From VMDJ01 sp038146785 (GTDB taxonomy: Bacteria; Pseudomonadota; Gammaproteobacteria; Chromatiales; Chromatiaceae), in NCBI GenBank assembly GCA_038146785.1, contig JAYQSI010000017.1, positions 1-64,000 on the forward strand: DNA of 64,000 nucleotides, read 5' to 3'. Below are positions 61,844 to 64,000 of this stretch, piece after piece. Below the pieces are notes generated by a model. That model had not been told where the DNA came from. It searched no databases and saw nothing but the letters and a program-made list of their open reading frames with translations. Position 1 is the stretch's first letter. Each line of letters opens with the position of its first letter. Both the position numbers and the translations under genes were made by a program.

Positions 61844-62728
61844 TCAGTCGATAAAGCGTTTAGTGATCTCGTTGTAGTTATCGATACGACGGTCACGCAG
61901 GAATGGCCAAATGCGACGAACATCCTCACTGCGACGCAGAGAGACCTCAGCGGTGAGTACAGTGGCATCAATATCCGCTTTAGCCAGCAGTTCACCTTGT
62001 GGACCGGCAATGAATGAATTACCCCAAAACTCGATGCCAGGATCGCCTTCGGTTGGTGAAGCTTCGAACCCGACACGGTTACACACCAGAACCGGTAAGC
62101 CATTAGCAACCGCATGGCCGCGTTGAACGAGCTGCCATGCGCCTAACTGGCGTTGTTGTTCATCTTCATTGTCGGTGCGGTCCCAACCAATCGCGGTGGG
62201 ATAGATCAATAGTTCAGCACCGGCGAGCGCCATCAAGCGAGCGGCTTCTGGATACCACTGGTCCCAACACACGAGCACACCGAGTTTGCCAAGTGAGGTT
62301 TGAATCGGAGTGAAGCCAAGATCACCGGGGGTGAAGTAAAACTTCTCGTAGAACCCTGGGTCATCGGGGATGTGCATCTTGCGGTACTTACCGGCAATGC
62401 TGCCATCGCTATCAATGACCACAGCGGTGTTGTGATAGAGACCTGCTGCGCGGCGTTCAAACAAAGAGGTGACGATTACCAGCTTGTGCTTTTTCGCCAG
62501 CTCAGCAAAGAAGTTGGTGCTTGGGCCGGGGATGGTTTCGGCAAGATCAAACGCGTCGGTGTCTTCGCTTTGGCAGAAGTAATGCGCGTTATGGAGTTCT
62601 TGCAGCACGATCAGCTGAGCGCCATTACCCGCATGCGTGATGATTTGTTCGGCGATGTACGCTTGATTCTCTAGTGCGCCACCTTGGTTGGCGTGTTGAA
62701 TCAGGGCAACGTTGATCGAGTGACTCAT
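61844..62728 (-). CDS. aguB: N-carbamoylputrescine amidase
   Basis: Hydrolyses N-carbamoylputrescine to putrescine, CO2 and ammonia. 294 aa, nitrilase superfamily. The catalytic triad is Glu44 (LQELHNAHYFC), Lys117 (YRKMHIPDDPGFYEKFYF) and Cys154 (VLVCWDQWYPEAARLMAL). The FYEKFYFTPGD segment is typical of AguB. The ending RRIDNYNEITKRF is normal. It lies 28 bp after aguA in one operon. Confidence 0.93.
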   Translation of the reverse strand: MSHSINVALIQHANQGGALENQAYIAEQIITHAGNGAQLIVLQELHNAHYFCQSEDTDAFDLAETIPGPSTNFFAELAKKHKLVIVTSLFERRAAGLYHNTAVVIDSDGSIAGKYRKMHIPDDPGFYEKFYFTPGDLGFTPIQTSLGKLGVLVCWDQWYPEAARLMALAGAELLIYPTAIGWDRTDNEDEQQRQLGAWQLVQRGHAVANGLPVLVCNRVGFEASPTEGDPGIEFWGNSFIAGPQGELLAKADIDATVLTAEVSLRRSEDVRRIWPFLRDRRIDNYNEITKRFID

Positions 62729-62756
62729 CGTGACAATCTCTAGCAGTGATACCTAA

Positions 62757-63791
62757 TTATAGAGCGAGTTGAGCGGGGTATTGCATGGTTAAACAATGCA
62801 GGCTGCCATTTTGCTCAATGATGCGTCGACAGTTGATCGGAATGATCTCGCGATCAGTAAAGAGATCCTGAAGCACCTTAATGGCTTTTTCATCGGCATC
62901 GACACCGTATACAGGTAGTAACACAGCGCCATTAATAATCAGAAAGTTGGCATAACTGGCTGAGAGTCGACGACCGTCTTCGTCATAAAGCTCGCCAGCC
63001 GGTGGCAGTGCATGTAAGCGATAAGGCGCACCGTCCAGATTAGTGAACGCTTGTAGTTCTTTTTGCATGGCATGCAATGGCCAGTAGTCTTCATCACTGG
63101 TATCGGCTGTGGTGAACACAATGTCATTAGACGAGGTGAAGCGCGCCAAGACATCGATATGCGCATCCGTGTCATCACCGGTCATCTCACCTTCGCTTAG
63201 CCAAAGGTAACGGCTAAAGCCAAAGCGTTGCGTTAACTCGGCTTCCATGGCTTCTTGAGATAAGTCGCCATTGCGATTGGTATTCAAAATGCTCGAACGT
63301 GTGGCTAGCAAGGTGCCTTGGCCATCGGTTTCGATTGCGCCACCTTCAAGCACCAGAGGCGAGGGTGAATGCGTGCCGTTGAGTACCTGTTGATCGATCA
63401 AGGCTTGGGTGATTTGCGTATCGAGCTCAGCGGGATATTTATTCCCCCAGCCATTGAAGACAAAGTCGTTAATGATCGGCTGCTCGTTCTCATCGATAGC
63501 GGTCAGCGCGCCATGATCCCGTGCCCAAGTATCGTTACAGGGTGCTTGTGCAAAGCGGGTTTTCTTAAGATCGGCACCTGCGTCCAAGAGAAGCTGTTTC
63601 ACCTGTTCGGCATGTGCATCGTTATTCACAACGCAAAGCAATGTCTCGAAGCGCGTTACCGCTGCGCCAATCTGTGCAAACACCGGCAAGGTGTCAGCTA
63701 GATTGTCTGCCCAATCGGTACCTTCATGTGGCCAAGTAAGTTGAACGGCGGATTGTTCTTCCCATTCAGCCGGTAATCGAGGTGTGCTCAT
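62757..63791 (-). CDS. aguA: Agmatine deiminase
   Basis: Converts agmatine to N-carbamoylputrescine, the step before AguB. 344 aa from the ATG at 63791; upstream codons in frame lack a ribosome site and family similarity. Motifs: MSTPRLPAEWEEQSAVQLTW, CNDTWARDHGAL, LEGGAIETDGQGTLLATRSS, DDTDAHIDVLARF and catalytic Cys333 in NGSLHCLTMQYPAQLAL. With aguB it forms the two-step agmatine-to-putrescine route. Confidence 0.93.
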   Translation of the reverse strand: MSTPRLPAEWEEQSAVQLTWPHEGTDWADNLADTLPVFAQIGAAVTRFETLLCVVNNDAHAEQVKQLLLDAGADLKKTRFAQAPCNDTWARDHGALTAIDENEQPIINDFVFNGWGNKYPAELDTQITQALIDQQVLNGTHSPSPLVLEGGAIETDGQGTLLATRSSILNTNRNGDLSQEAMEAELTQRFGFSRYLWLSEGEMTGDDTDAHIDVLARFTSSNDIVFTTADTSDEDYWPLHAMQKELQAFTNLDGAPYRLHALPPAGELYDEDGRRLSASYANFLIINGAVLLPVYGVDADEKAIKVLQDLFTDREIIPINCRRIIEQNGSLHCLTMQYPAQLAL

Positions 63792-63867
63792 CGAAACATC
63801 TCTAGTAAATGATGCGCGCAGTCTATGGCAAAAAGCCAAGCTCGGGAATGATTCGCGAGGACTTAGG

Positions 63868-63884
63868 TCAGATAAAACATCTGA
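63868..63884. repeat. Inverted repeat in the aguA/lolC divergent region
   Basis: TCAGAT-AAAAC-ATCTGA, 24 bp upstream of the lolC-type start and 77 bp upstream of aguA. Possible operator; no more can be said. Confidence 0.3.
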
Positions 63885-63908
63885 GGCTGAATATGATGTA
63901 ATGCCGCC

Positions 63909-64000
63909 ATGTTTAAACCTTTGTCACTGTTTGTTGGTCTGCGCTACACACGTTCGCGCCGTCGCAATCATTTCATCTCCTTTATCTCAGGCTTTTCAGC
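63909..64000 (+). CDS. Lipoprotein-releasing ABC permease LolC/LolE (start only)
   Basis: Only the first 30 codons are in the window: MFKPLSLFVGLRYTRSRRRN then HFISFISGFS. The pattern FxGLRYxRxRRxxxFxSFIS is that of LolC/LolE, the permeases that pass lipoproteins from the inner membrane to LolA. Which of the two (or a fused LolF-type) cannot be told. Confidence 0.72.
   Translation, partial: MFKPLSLFVGLRYTRSRRRNHFISFISGFS

Noticed and set aside
1..64000. CRISPR arrays, tRNA or rRNA genes, insertion sequences, phage attachment sites
   Set aside because: None found. The only long repeat is the tandem flagellin pair.

Overview
The window is one long polar-type flagellar gene cluster (about 1-51.5 kb) followed by about 12 kb of unrelated housekeeping genes. 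Na+-type PomA/PomB stator genes, FleQ/FlrC-like sigma-54 activators, sigma-54 and FliA promoters, FlhF/FlhG, and FlgO/FlgP/FlgT-type outer rings all point to a marine gammaproteobacterium with polar flagella. GC looks moderate (mid-40s by eye). A Methylophaga/Thiotrichales-like host is a guess, not something the sequence proves.

Layout. 1-2.4 kb: pomA (cut at the window edge), pomB, convergent flgM. 2.6-14.2 kb: rod, hook, ring and junction genes flgBCDEFGHIJKL. 14.2-21.7 kb: two near-identical tandem flagellins, flaG, fliD, fliS and a second FliS-like gene. 22.1-24.9 kb: a FleQ-like regulator without its N-terminal domain and an FlrC-like regulator with a degenerate receiver, with no sensor kinase between them. 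25-31 kb: fliEFGHIJ. 31.3-38.1 kb: fliKLMNOPQR-flhB. 38.1-40.2 kb: three unrecognised genes (acidic repeat protein, bitopic coiled-coil protein, LysM protein) attached to the end of that operon. 40.2-42.5 kb, minus strand: a LysM protein, FlgT-like and FlgP-like genes. 42.7-48.6 kb: flhA-flhF-flhG-fliA and an RlpA-like gene. 48.6-52.3 kb: small unknown genes and a FliA-dependent operon with two FlgO-like lipoproteins. 52.6-64 kb: LysE-type exporter, csiV-mfd, a rhodanese and small-protein pair behind a structured leader, DUF3530 hydrolase, Rieske protein with a TrpD2-like protein, aguA-aguB, and the start of a lolC/lolE gene.

Regulation can be read directly. Seven strong and one weaker sigma-54 (-24/-12) promoters precede flgB, flgF, flgG, flgK, fliD, flrC, fliK and flhA. 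Five of them lie next to a GCGGCAA palindrome that is probably an FlrC-type enhancer, and fliK has a FleQ-box-like palindrome. FliA-type promoters precede flgM, the second flagellin, the FlgO operon and probably flgP-flgT.

Many genes between 3 and 32 kb (flgC, flgG, flgH, flgK, both fliC, fliD, fliS, fliF, fliG, fliH, fliI, fliK) are broken by single-base indels while the protein sequence stays intact across frames. The 32.8-49.6 kb stretch is clean. This looks more like sequencing or assembly error than gene decay; coordinates for those genes span the whole repaired locus.
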